Assembly: GCA_023436885.1 (NCBI GenBank)
Contig: JAEZHI010000051.1
Location: 1 to 64,000 of the forward strand
DNA from: Pseudomonadota bacterium
GTDB lineage: Bacteria > Pseudomonadota > Alphaproteobacteria > Rhizobiales > Pleomorphomonadaceae
Length of the DNA: 64,000 bases
Direction of reading: 5' to 3'
Part shown: positions 26,868 to 35,256 of the stretch, one piece after another
Layout: each line of letters opens with the position of its first letter
How positions within the stretch are numbered: position 1 is the stretch's first letter
Translations under genes and position numbers: made by a program
The notes under the pieces: model-generated
Seen by the model: only the letters and a program-made list of their open reading frames with translations
Database searches by the model: none
What the model was told of the DNA's origin: nothing

Positions 26868-28868
26868 ATGGCACAGGTTGTTTATGGCGTGTGGGACGGT
26901 GTCGTCCACGACTATCGCCAGGGAAAGGCCGTGGAGGGCGCGACACCTCCCGACCTGAAGGATTTCGAAGTTTTTGACGAGAACAACCCGATCCGCGCCT
27001 TCGTCGCCGATCGCGGCTTCTTCGTCTTCGATGAGAAGGTCAACCTCATCGATACCTTCTGGCAGTATCTCAGCAAAGCGGCGGACGAGTCCTGCGGCAA
27101 GTGTACCCCCTGCCGCATGGGCACGGTTCTGGTGCGCGACGCTCTCGGCGCCATGCGTCGCGGCCTGGAGGGGGATCTCGGCCTCGATGAGATCGCCACC
27201 ATGGCCGAGCAGATGCGCGCCACCTCGCTCTGCGGCCTCGGCCAGTCCTGCGGCACCGCGCTCGGCAAGGCCATCGCCGCCTTCCGCGACGAGTTCGAGG
27301 CCGAACTCGCCAAGAAGGAGCCGGCCCGCCAACAGCATGCCATGAGCTACATGACGGCGCCTTGCATCGAGGCCTGCCCGTCCAAGGTCAACGTTCCCCG
27401 CTACATTGACTACATTCGCGACGGCAAGCCCGAGCACTCACTCGGCGTCATCCTGCAGAAGTACCCGATGGCCGCCACCTGCAGCCGCGTCTGCGTCCGC
27501 TTCTGCGAGGCAGCCTGCCGCCGCAAGATGGTCGACGAGGCCGTGGGCATCAAGATCCTGAAGCGCTACGTCGCCGAATACCAGACCGGTCCGCATCCGC
27601 TGGTGTTCTCCAAGGAGATGATTGCCAACATCCTGCCGGAAGATCAGCGCGTTGCCGTCGTCGGCGCCGGCCCGGCCGGTGTATCCTGCGCCTATCACCT
27701 TCTGATGCGCGGCTATCACGTCGACGTCTACGAGGCTCAGGGCGAGATGGGCGGTATGGCCGCCATTGGCATCCCATCCTACCGCCTGCCGAAGGATGTT
27801 CTCCTCAACGAGATGAACGCCATCACCAAGCTAGGCGGCCGCTTCTTCTTCAACCAGCGTCTCGGCAAGGACTTCTCGGTCGATGACCTGATGAAGCGCG
27901 GCTACAAGTCGGTGTTCCTCGCCCTCGGTTGCCAGGAAGGCACCAAGATGGGCTGCGAGAACGAAGACACCAGCCTCGTGGGTTACGAGTCCGGCGTCGG
28001 CTTCCTGCTCAAGGTTCACGACCACGTCGCTGGCATCAAGACGCACAACATCGACGGTGAAGTCGTGGTGGTCGGTGGCGGCAACGTCGCCATGGACTGC
28101 GTCCGCTCGGCCATCCGCATGGGTGCCAAGAAGGTCCACCTCGTCTATCGCCGCACCGAAGCCGACATGCCGGCCGACCACGAGGAAATCGTGGCCGCCC
28201 ATGCCGAAGGCATCGAGTTCCATGTGCTGACCAACCCGCTCGCCATTATCTCCGAGGACGGCAAGGTCACCGGCGTCAAGCTCACCAAGATGGAGCAGAC
28301 GGAGATGGATGCCAAGGGTCGCCGCAACGTTCGGCCGATTCCCGGCAGCGAATATGTCATGCCCTGCTCGGTGGTGATCGCCGCCATCGGTCAGCAGGTC
28401 GACACCGGCTCGGTCAAGCCCGAAGACGGCGTCGAGATGAGCAAGTGGAACTGGGTCGTCGCCAACAAGGAGACGCTGGCCACCTCGCGTCCGGGCGTGT
28501 TCGCCGGTGGCGACTGCTACCTCGGCCCGTCGACGCTGATCGCCGCCATGGCCGACGGTCTCAAGGCCGCTCGCAACATCGACGATTACCTGCGTCGCGG
28601 TTCGACCCGCTTCTTCCCGCGCTCTCGCATGCGCAAGATCCTGGAGAACAACAAGCTGTTCTCCAACGACTGCATCGAAGTGCCCGTCAAGAACGAGTAC
28701 CGCGTCCACCATCCGGAACTGTCGCCGGAAGTTCGTAAGACCATGTTCGGGGAAGTCGAGCAGATCATCAGCTCGGAGGACGCCTACAAGGAGTCCATGC
28801 GCTGCATGCGCTGCTACCGCATCTATTCCGTGATCACCGAACACTCCATCCCCGAAGGAGCGGCGTGA
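26868..28868 (+). CDS. NuoF-cluster/GltD-like flavoprotein partner of the [FeFe]-hydrogenase
   Basis: 666-residue iron-sulfur flavoprotein, probably moving electrons between NAD(P)H and the hydrogenase encoded next. Order: a short N-terminal part with the NuoF N3-cluster motif ESCGKCTPCR (Cys 76, 79, 82) and Cys 122; then a GltD-type [4Fe-4S] region (Cys 166, 170, 205, 209, 213, 217); an FAD Rossmann fold GAGPAG (266-271); an NAD(P) fold with VVVGGGNVAMDC; a second FAD segment FAGGDCYLGPSTLIAAMADG; and a Cys-rich tail MRCMRCYR. The FMN/NADH domain of true NuoF is absent. Start chosen at ATG 26868 after GGGGATGGAG; the frame is open to 26742, but the extra residues do not look family-like. Four bases separate it from hydA. 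Confidence 0.85.
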   Translation: MAQVVYGVWDGVVHDYRQGKAVEGATPPDLKDFEVFDENNPIRAFVADRGFFVFDEKVNLIDTFWQYLSKAADESCGKCTPCRMGTVLVRDALGAMRRGLEGDLGLDEIATMAEQMRATSLCGLGQSCGTALGKAIAAFRDEFEAELAKKEPARQQHAMSYMTAPCIEACPSKVNVPRYIDYIRDGKPEHSLGVILQKYPMAATCSRVCVRFCEAACRRKMVDEAVGIKILKRYVAEYQTGPHPLVFSKEMIANILPEDQRVAVVGAGPAGVSCAYHLLMRGYHVDVYEAQGEMGGMAAIGIPSYRLPKDVLLNEMNAITKLGGRFFFNQRLGKDFSVDDLMKRGYKSVFLALGCQEGTKMGCENEDTSLVGYESGVGFLLKVHDHVAGIKTHNIDGEVVVVGGGNVAMDCVRSAIRMGAKKVHLVYRRTEADMPADHEEIVAAHAEGIEFHVLTNPLAIISEDGKVTGVKLTKMEQTEMDAKGRRNVRPIPGSEYVMPCSVVIAAIGQQVDTGSVKPEDGVEMSKWNWVVANKETLATSRPGVFAGGDCYLGPSTLIAAMADGLKAARNIDDYLRRGSTRFFPRSRMRKILENNKLFSNDCIEVPVKNEYRVHHPELSPEVRKTMFGEVEQIISSEDAYKESMRCMRCYRIYSVITEHSIPEGAA

Positions 28869-28872
28869 GACC

Positions 28873-30723
28873 ATGTGCAACGTCGAAACCCTGATCCCCG
28901 TCGGCGCTGAGGCCACCATCGGCTTCAAGATCAACGGCAAGGCCGTCACGGCCTATCCGAACGAAACGATCCTCTCGGCTGCCCGCCGGCACGACTTCTA
29001 CATTCCGACGCTGTGCGAGCTGGCCGACATCGACCACACGCCCGGCACCTGCCGCGTCTGCCTCGTCGAGATCCAGATGCCCGGCCAGGCCGGCACCCAC
29101 ATGGTGACGGCCTGCAACACGCCGGTGAAGGAAGGCCTCGCCGTCGAGACGCGCACCAAAAAGGTGCGCGACATGCAGAAGCTGCAGGTCGAACTGTTGA
29201 TGGCCGACCATCTGCAGGACTGCGCCACGTGCACCCGCCACGGCTCTTGCGAGCTTCAGGACGTGGCACAGTTCGTCGGCCTCAAGGAAAACCGCTTCTT
29301 CGACCCGATCCGTGTCGCTTCTCGCGAAGTCGACACCTCGTCGCCGGCCATGGTCCGCGACATGACCAAGTGCATTCGCTGCCAGCGCTGCGTCGCGGTC
29401 TGCCGCAACTATCAGGAAGTCGATGCGCTGGTGGTCACTGGCACCGGCCTCGACACGGCCATCGGCCTGCGTCACGGCAAGAACCAGAAGGACTCCACCT
29501 GCGTCACTTGCGGCCAGTGCGTCCTCGTCTGCCCGACCGGCGCCCTCGCCGAGAAGGACGAGACCGATCGCGTCCTCGATTATATCTACGATCCGGAGAT
29601 CACCACCGTTCTCCAGTTCGCGCCGGCCATCCGCGTCGGCTTCGGCGAGGAATTCGGCATGGCGCCGGGTACCAATGTCGAGGGTCAGATCATCGCCGCC
29701 GCCCGCAAGCTCGGCATCGACATCGTGCTCGATACCAACTTCGGCGCCGACGTGGTGATCATGGAGGAAGGCACCGAGCTTCTGCATCGCCTCGCCGAGC
29801 GCAAGAAGCCGACCATCACCTCCTGCTGCCCGGCCTGGATCAATTTTGCTGAGATCCACTACCCCGAGCTCCTGTCGATGCTGTCCTCCACTCGCTCGCC
29901 GCAGGCGGTCGTTGGCGCCATCGCCAAGTCCTACCTGCCGGTGAAGATGGGGCTCGACCCGAAGAAGATCCGTGTCATCTCCATCATGCCCTGCACGGCC
30001 AAGAAGGACGAGATCGTCCGGCCGCAGCTCGGTGATGACGGAATGCCGGACGTCGATGTCGTCCTGACGACACGCGAGTTCGCGCGCCTTCTGAAGCGCG
30101 AAGGCCTCGATCTCAGGACAATCGAGCCGTCAACCTTCGACAACCCCTACATGAGCGAGTACACCGGTGCCGGCGCCATCTTCGGCACCACCGGCGGCGT
30201 CATGGAAGCCGCGCTCCGCACCGTCTACAAGGTCGTCAACGGCAAGGAACTCGACAGGATCGAGTTGACCCAACTGCGCGGCTTCGAGGGCGTTCGCTCG
30301 GCTACCGTCGACCTCGGCGGCAACATCGGCGAAGTGAAGATTGCCATGGCCCACGGCCTCGGCGAGACGCGCGCCCTGATGGAAGCGATCAAGGCCGGTG
30401 AAGCCGATTTCGACTTCATCGAGATCATGGCTTGCCCCGGCGGCTGCGTCGATGGCGGCGGCACGCTCCGCTCCAAGAAGCAATACCTGCCCTACGCCCT
30501 CAAGCGGCGCGAGACGATGTTCGGCATCGACCGCAAGGCCAAGGTGCGTCAGTCGCACAACAATGAACAGGTCAAGGCCCTCTACCGCGACTTCCTGGGG
30601 TCGCCGAACTCCGAGAAGGCGCACCACCTCCTCCACACGTTCTACAACGACCGCAAGGCTGAGCTGGAACTGACGGTCAAGGAGGTCTGGGGCGAGATCA
30701 AAATGAGCACCATGATCTACTAA
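28873..30723 (+). CDS. hydA: [FeFe]-hydrogenase catalytic subunit
   Basis: Reversible H2 production/oxidation in the cytoplasm. 616 residues with the complete modular order of a large (M3-type) enzyme: plant-type [2Fe-2S] (Cys 48, 60, 63, 81), His-Cys3 [4Fe-4S] (His 113, Cys 117, 120, 126), two ferredoxin clusters (Cys 167/170/173/177 and 210/213/216/220), and the H-cluster domain. All three signatures are present: TSCCPAW (316-322, including both the proton-relay and ligand Cys), MPCTAKKDE (372-380) and EIMACPGGCVDGGG (517-530), where the usual GGGQP reads GGGTL. It is translated right after its flavoprotein partner. The maturases HydE, HydF and HydG are required but not in this window. A terminator follows. 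Confidence 0.95.
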   Translation: MCNVETLIPVGAEATIGFKINGKAVTAYPNETILSAARRHDFYIPTLCELADIDHTPGTCRVCLVEIQMPGQAGTHMVTACNTPVKEGLAVETRTKKVRDMQKLQVELLMADHLQDCATCTRHGSCELQDVAQFVGLKENRFFDPIRVASREVDTSSPAMVRDMTKCIRCQRCVAVCRNYQEVDALVVTGTGLDTAIGLRHGKNQKDSTCVTCGQCVLVCPTGALAEKDETDRVLDYIYDPEITTVLQFAPAIRVGFGEEFGMAPGTNVEGQIIAAARKLGIDIVLDTNFGADVVIMEEGTELLHRLAERKKPTITSCCPAWINFAEIHYPELLSMLSSTRSPQAVVGAIAKSYLPVKMGLDPKKIRVISIMPCTAKKDEIVRPQLGDDGMPDVDVVLTTREFARLLKREGLDLRTIEPSTFDNPYMSEYTGAGAIFGTTGGVMEAALRTVYKVVNGKELDRIELTQLRGFEGVRSATVDLGGNIGEVKIAMAHGLGETRALMEAIKAGEADFDFIEIMACPGGCVDGGGTLRSKKQYLPYALKRRETMFGIDRKAKVRQSHNNEQVKALYRDFLGSPNSEKAHHLLHTFYNDRKAELELTVKEVWGEIKMSTMIY

Positions 30724-30751
30724 GGTCTGGCGCTTATTGATGTTTGGAACC

Positions 30752-30783
30752 GGGCGGCGGGGCAACCTGCCGCCCTCTTTCTT
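30752..30783 (+). terminator. Terminator after hydA
   Basis: 7-bp GC stem GGGCGGC (30752-30758) / GCCGCCC (30769-30775) with a 10-base loop and a TCTTTCTTT tail. It separates hydA from the convergent ketoacyl synthase gene. Confidence 0.75.
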
Positions 30784-30794
30784 TGAGACACCGG

Positions 30795-32060
30795 TCAGTT
30801 GAAGCGGGAGAATACCAGCGCCGCGTTGACGCCACCGAAGCCAAAGGCATTGGACAGCACATGCTCCACGCCAGCGGCGCGGGCAGCCCCGGTGACCAGA
30901 TTGAATCCCTCCGCCTCGACCATCGGCTGCTCGATGTTGAGGCCCGCCGGCAGTATCTGGTGGCGCAGCGCCAGGATCGAAAAGATCGCCTCGATGGCAC
31001 CAGCCGCACCCAGCATGTGCCCTGTTGCCGACTTGGTAGAGCTCACGGGCACGCCACCGCCAGCCGCACCGAACACCGACGTAAGAGCGGCAAGTTCCGC
31101 CGCGTCGCCCACCGGCGTCGATGTCGCATGAGCGTTCACGTAACCGATGGCTTCGGGCTTCAGGCCGGCCATGCCGAGGGCCAGCCGCATGGCGCGCGCT
31201 GCCTCGCGCCCATCCGACCAGCCGGCGGTGACGTGATGGGCATCCGTGGTCGTGCCATATCCCGACACGATCGCGAGCGGCGTCGCGCCCCGTGCCTCGG
31301 CATGCGACAGCTTCTCGATCACCAGGGCCGCTGCGCCCTCGGACAAAACGAAACCATCATGATCCGCGTCGAACGGCCGCGACGCCCTGGTGGGGTGGTC
31401 GTTGAAATTGAACGACAATGCCTTGGCCGCCGTGAAGCCGCCGATCGCCACAGGGTCGACGCATCCCTCGCTGCCGCCGCAGAGCGCAATGTCCGCCTCA
31501 CCGTTGCGGATCATCCGCATGGCATCTCCGACAGCCTGGGCGGATGCGGCACAAGCGGTGACAGGCGCGCCAGAAGGGCCACGAAAGCCGAAGCGAATCG
31601 ACACCTGGCCGGAGGCAAGATTGGGCAGGAAGGACGGCACGACGAAGGGCGACAACCGACGAACGCCGTCAGTCCGCACGGTTTCGCTGGCCGCCGTGAT
31701 CGCCGGCACGCCACCAACGCCGGTGGCAATCACCGTCGCGGTGCGCATCTGCTCGGCTTCGCTTTCCGGATGCCAAACTGCCTGGGCCAGCGCCTCGAAA
31801 GCCGCTGCCATGGCATAGTGAATGAAGAGATCGCTACGTCGCAAGTCGCGCGCGTCCATGACTGTCTCGGGATCGAAGCCGCCGGGTTCGTCACGGCCCG
31901 GAACGAGGCCGGCAATGCGGCACTTCCAGCCATCGGTATCGAAGCGGTCGTTTCGCCGGATGCCACTCTCACCGGCGATCAGGCGCTTCCAGATGTTGTC
32001 GACACCGGCGCCCAGCGGGGACACCGCGCCCATACCCGTCACGACGATCGGCTCTTGCAT
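30795..32060 (-). CDS. Beta-ketoacyl-ACP synthase, FabF-like
   Basis: Elongating condensing enzyme of fatty-acid or specialised lipid synthesis, 421 residues. The catalytic triad is complete: Cys in VTACAASAQAVGDA, His in NAHATSTPVGD, and Lys/His in SSTKSATGHMLGAAG. The tail NAFGFGGVNAALVFSRF matches FabF. Start taken at ATG 32058-32060, five bases after GGAGG. It is not next to acpP or fabG, so it is more likely an accessory KAS-II than the main FabF. A MarR regulator gene lies just upstream on the same strand, with a palindrome between them. Confidence 0.87.
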   Translation of the reverse strand: MQEPIVVTGMGAVSPLGAGVDNIWKRLIAGESGIRRNDRFDTDGWKCRIAGLVPGRDEPGGFDPETVMDARDLRRSDLFIHYAMAAAFEALAQAVWHPESEAEQMRTATVIATGVGGVPAITAASETVRTDGVRRLSPFVVPSFLPNLASGQVSIRFGFRGPSGAPVTACAASAQAVGDAMRMIRNGEADIALCGGSEGCVDPVAIGGFTAAKALSFNFNDHPTRASRPFDADHDGFVLSEGAAALVIEKLSHAEARGATPLAIVSGYGTTTDAHHVTAGWSDGREAARAMRLALGMAGLKPEAIGYVNAHATSTPVGDAAELAALTSVFGAAGGGVPVSSTKSATGHMLGAAGAIEAIFSILALRHQILPAGLNIEQPMVEAEGFNLVTGAARAAGVEHVLSNAFGFGGVNAALVFSRFN

Positions 32061-32085
32061 GCATGCCTCCATGTGTAGAAGCACT

Positions 32086-32097
32086 GTGCATATACAC
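32086..32097 (-). promoter_or_regulatory. Candidate MarR operator between marR and the ketoacyl synthase gene
   Basis: On minus the 12-mer GTGTATATGCAC is a near-perfect palindrome (five of six pairs) with an A/T centre, 26 bases upstream of the ketoacyl synthase start. MarR dimers bind such sites. Assignment rests only on position and symmetry. Confidence 0.35.
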
Positions 32098-32128
32098 TAT
32101 ACGGAGATGAGGCAACCCGCCGCGACCG

Positions 32129-32549
32129 TCAGCGAGAGAACCGCCTGACGATCTTGAGATAGGTCTCGGTTTCCTCGGGAGAGCTAGTCCCCTTGAGAGT
32201 GCTCTGCGCTGCCTGCCATTCGACAATCAATCGATCGAGCAGAAGCTCGCCCTCTTCGGTGAGTTCGCTAACGCGCGTATTGCCGCCGCCACTATCCACT
32301 CGCCGCACCAGTCCCTTTCCTTCAAGCCGGTCCAGGTTGCGGATCAGGCTGGTCCGATCGAGATGGATACGAGACGAAAGAACTCCAACCGCAGCGCCAG
32401 GATTGTAGCGAATAGCTGCAAGCAGCGAGAACTGCTGCACCGTGACCCCGTACGGCTTCAGCTTGGCGTCATAGCGGCGAAGCAGCGCGCGCGCCGCCGC
32501 AACGGTGTTGAGCACGAGGCAGTTCGAAAGATCTTCCGGCAGAGACATG
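32129..32549 (-). CDS. MarR family transcriptional regulator
   Basis: About 140-residue winged-helix regulator: dimer helices at both ends, the recognition helix in SSRIHLDRTSLIRNLDRLEGKGLV, and the wing RRVDSGGGNTRVSELTEEGELLL. MarR proteins are repressors released by small phenolic or lipid ligands. Start taken at MSLPEDLSN (ATG 32547-32549); the frame is open to 32584 and no strong ribosome site discriminates. Placed upstream of the ketoacyl synthase gene on the same strand, it may control that gene and itself. Confidence 0.85.
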
Positions 32550-32600
32550 AGCCATGCTTGCACGCGCCGCGCAGTCAAAGTCAAGCAGCACAGGGCGCGT

Positions 32601-32633
32601 AAGAAACAGCCCCCGATCGCGAGATCGAGGGCT
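32601..32633 (-). terminator. Rho-independent terminator after leuA
   Basis: On minus, AGCCCTCGATC (32633-32623) pairs with GATCGGGGGCT (32618-32608) through an 11-bp stem containing one G-T pair and a 4-base loop, followed by GTTTCTT. It ends leuA before the marR gene. Confidence 0.8.
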
Positions 32634-32656
32634 CTTTCCGTAACGAAGAGATCAGG

Positions 32657-34378
32657 TTAGCCGGCATTGAGCTCCAGCACGCGGTTCACCGCCGACACCA
32701 CCGCCGAAAGCGATGCCGTGACGATATTGGTGTTGATGCCAACACCGTGCAGCTTGCCGCCCGGATGCTTCAGCTCGACATAGGCGATGGCCGAGGCGTC
32801 GGAGCCTTGCTGCAGCGAATGCTCGGAATAATCGGCCACCGAAACGGGAATGCCGATGTAGACCGACAGTGCATGCACGAAGCCGTCGATCGGACCATTG
32901 CCGTGGCCCTCGATGGTGCGTTGAATGCCGCCATCAACAATCTCGGCCACGCAAATGCGCCGTCCCTTCACTTCCGTGTCCGGGAAGGTGTGGTGGTCGA
33001 CGAACTTGAGCCGACCTTCCGGTTGGTCGACGTAGAGCTGCATGAAGCGCTCGTAGATGCGCTGCGAACTGAGCTCGCGGCCCTCACGGTCGGTGATCGC
33101 CTGGATCTCCTCGCGGAACTCTACCTGTAACGCCCGAGGCAGGTTGATGCCGTGGTCGTTCTGCATCAGGTAGGCGATGCCACCCTTGCCCGACTGCGAG
33201 TTGATGCGGATGATCGCCTCATAGGAGCGGCCGACGTCCTGCGGATCGATCGGCAGGTAGGGCACTTCCCAGACGCCGCTGTTCGACGTCTTCATCGCCT
33301 TGAGGCCCTTGTTGATGGCGTCCTGATGCGAGCCGGAGAAGGCGGTGTAGACCAGCTCGCCGACGTAAGGATGCCGCTCGGGCACCTTCATCTGGTTCGA
33401 ATATTCGAACACGTCGCGGATGCGCTCGATGTTCGAACAGTCGAGACCGGGATCGACGCCCTGTGTGAACATGTTGAGCGCCATGGTGACGACGTCGACG
33501 TTGCCCGTGCGCTCGCCGTTGCCGAACAGCGTGCCCTCGACGCGGTCGGCGCCAGCCATCAGCGCCAGCTCGGCGGCGGCGACACCGGTGCCGCGGTCGT
33601 TGTGCGGATGCAGCGAGATCAGCACCGAGTCGCGGCGGTCGATGTTCCGGCTCATCCACTCGATCTGGTCGGCGTAAACGTTCGGCGTCGCCATCTCGAC
33701 GGTCGACGGCAAATTGAGGATCAGCTTGTTCTCGGGGGTCGGCTTGATGACTTCGATCACCGCGTTGGAGATCTCCAACGCCACTTCCAGTTCGGTGCCG
33801 GTGAAGCTCTCCGGCGAATACTCGAAGCGGAAGCCACCACCGGCCTTGGCCGCCATGTCGGCGATCAGCTTGGCGCCATCGACCGCGATCTGCTTGATAC
33901 CGGCGACGTCCTTGCCGAACACCACGCGCCGCTGCAGATTGCTGGTGGAATTGTAGAAATGGACGATCGGCCGCTTGGCGCCCTGCAGCGCTTCAAAGGT
34001 GCGGACGATCAGCTCGGGACGACACTGAACCAGGACCTGCAGCGACACATCGTCCGGTGCGCCGCCTTCCTCCACGCACCAGCGGGCGAAGTCGAAGTCG
34101 GTCTGCGAGGCCGAGGGAAAGCCGATCTCGATTTCCTTGAAGCCCATCTCGAGCAGCAAACGGAACATATGGGCCTTGCGGTCGTGCCCCATGGGATCGA
34201 CCAGCGCCTGATTACCATCGCGCAGGTCGACCGAGCACCAGATCGGCGCCTTGTCGATCACCTTGCTCGGCCATGTGCGGTCCTTGAGGTTGATCGGCGT
34301 GAAAGGGCGATACTTGGTGGATGCCTGGGGCATGCCTACTCTGTCGCGGCCCGCTCCGTTCTGAAATGTATCGGTCAT
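32657..34378 (-). CDS. leuA: 2-isopropylmalate synthase (type 2)
   Basis: First committed step of leucine synthesis: acetyl-CoA plus 2-oxoisovalerate gives 2-isopropylmalate. 573 residues of the longer LeuA2 class. Visible: CSVDLRDGNQALVDPMG at the N-terminus of the catalytic TIM barrel, metal ligands in SLHPHNDRGTGVAAAELA, NGERTGNVDVVTMALN, and a C-terminal regulatory domain that binds leucine (GNGPIDGFVHALS, VNRVLELNAG). It is preceded by a 314-base gene-free interval (34379-34692) holding a leucine-rich leader peptide and a strong promoter, so control by leucine supply is likely at both RNA and enzyme level. Confidence 0.95.
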   Translation of the reverse strand: MTDTFQNGAGRDRVGMPQASTKYRPFTPINLKDRTWPSKVIDKAPIWCSVDLRDGNQALVDPMGHDRKAHMFRLLLEMGFKEIEIGFPSASQTDFDFARWCVEEGGAPDDVSLQVLVQCRPELIVRTFEALQGAKRPIVHFYNSTSNLQRRVVFGKDVAGIKQIAVDGAKLIADMAAKAGGGFRFEYSPESFTGTELEVALEISNAVIEVIKPTPENKLILNLPSTVEMATPNVYADQIEWMSRNIDRRDSVLISLHPHNDRGTGVAAAELALMAGADRVEGTLFGNGERTGNVDVVTMALNMFTQGVDPGLDCSNIERIRDVFEYSNQMKVPERHPYVGELVYTAFSGSHQDAINKGLKAMKTSNSGVWEVPYLPIDPQDVGRSYEAIIRINSQSGKGGIAYLMQNDHGINLPRALQVEFREEIQAITDREGRELSSQRIYERFMQLYVDQPEGRLKFVDHHTFPDTEVKGRRICVAEIVDGGIQRTIEGHGNGPIDGFVHALSVYIGIPVSVADYSEHSLQQGSDASAIAYVELKHPGGKLHGVGINTNIVTASLSAVVSAVNRVLELNAG

Positions 34379-34529
34379 GATGCTATCACTCGTCTCTGGC
34401 TGACGCCTTGAGCCGACCGCGTCGTTGCAGCGACGTCGATATGCGGCGTTAGGCGCAATTGGTCATGCAATGGGGTTGAAACGAGAGAGCTCATGGCCAG
34501 CGGCGGGCTATCGGCCGCCGGGCGCTCCC

Positions 34530-34583
34530 TCACTGGACCCGGCAACCGCTGATAAGGCCGAGACGAAGAAGCGAGCCGAGCAT
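34530..34583 (-). CDS. Leucine-rich leader peptide of leuA
   Basis: 17-residue reading frame MLGSLLRLGLISGCRVQ, five Leu of 17, ending in TGA 152 bases before the leuA ATG. It sits about 70 bases after the predicted transcription start. This is the form of an attenuator leader: scarce Leu-tRNA stalls the ribosome and changes downstream folding. A GC hairpin follows (CGGCGG 34520-34515 with CCGCCG 34506-34501 on minus), but its U tract is weak. Its ribosome site is also weak. Confidence 0.6.
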   Translation of the reverse strand: MLGSLLRLGLISGCRVQ

Positions 34584-34659
34584 CCGTGCGCGGTCCCCGG
34601 GGGCGGTGCCCTCGGCAGAGATCTGGCGCGAGATGTCAGACGTCGTAGTCATGAGAAGG

Positions 34660-34688
34660 GCTATACCCGTAGAAATGCGGCCTGACAA
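34660..34688 (-). promoter_or_regulatory. Sigma-70 type promoter of leuA
   Basis: On minus: TTGTCA (34688-34683), 17-base spacer, TATAGC (34665-34660). Start expected near 34653, giving a leader of about 275 bases that contains the leader peptide. It lies directly after the ubiX stop codon. Confidence 0.7.
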
Positions 34689-34692
34689 GGCC

Positions 34693-35256
34693 TCACATGC
34701 CCTGCCAGCGCGTCAACGCGGTACCGGGGTCGACGCCGAGCCAGGAAAGTACCCTAGCCGCCATCTCCCGGACCATACCGTCCAGCGTTTCGGGCTTGGC
34801 ATAGAAGGGCGGAACCGGCGGGGCCACGACGGCGCCCATGCGGGTCAGCATCAACATCGAATTGAGATGCGCCTCGGTGAGCGGCGCTTCGCGCGGCAAT
34901 ACCACCAGTCGCCGCCTCTCCTTCAGCATGACATCGCCCGCCCGCGTCAGGAGATTGTCGCCGAAGCCATGGGCGAGGGCTGAAAGCGTCCGCATCGAAC
35001 AGGGCACCACGGCCATGGCATCGGCTCCGAATGAACCGGAGGCTATCGAGGCGCCGAGATCCCCGATGTCATGAACGAAGGTGGCGAGCCGACGCACGTC
35101 CTGAAAGCCGTCCAGCCCGAGTTCATGCGCGATGGTCCGCTCTCCTCCCGCCGTCACGACGAGATGGGTTTCCACATGAGCCGCACCGAGCTGCCGCAGC
35201 ACTTCCCGGCCGAGCGCGGCACCGGAGGCGCCGCTGATGCCGACGACGATTTTCAT
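34693..35256 (-). CDS. ubiX: Flavin prenyltransferase UbiX
   Basis: Makes prenylated FMN, the cofactor of UbiD, from FMN and dimethylallyl phosphate. 187 residues: MKIVVGISGASGAALGREVL (flavin binding), VVPCSMRTLSALAHGFGDNLLTRAGDVMLKERR and LVVLPREAPLTEAHLNSMLML, all typical of UbiX/Pad1. The ATG at 35254-35256 overlaps the ubiD stop by four bases, so the pair is translationally coupled; a longer frame upstream lies inside ubiD. Confidence 0.94.
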   Translation of the reverse strand: MKIVVGISGASGAALGREVLRQLGAAHVETHLVVTAGGERTIAHELGLDGFQDVRRLATFVHDIGDLGASIASGSFGADAMAVVPCSMRTLSALAHGFGDNLLTRAGDVMLKERRRLVVLPREAPLTEAHLNSMLMLTRMGAVVAPPVPPFYAKPETLDGMVREMAARVLSWLGVDPGTALTRWQGM

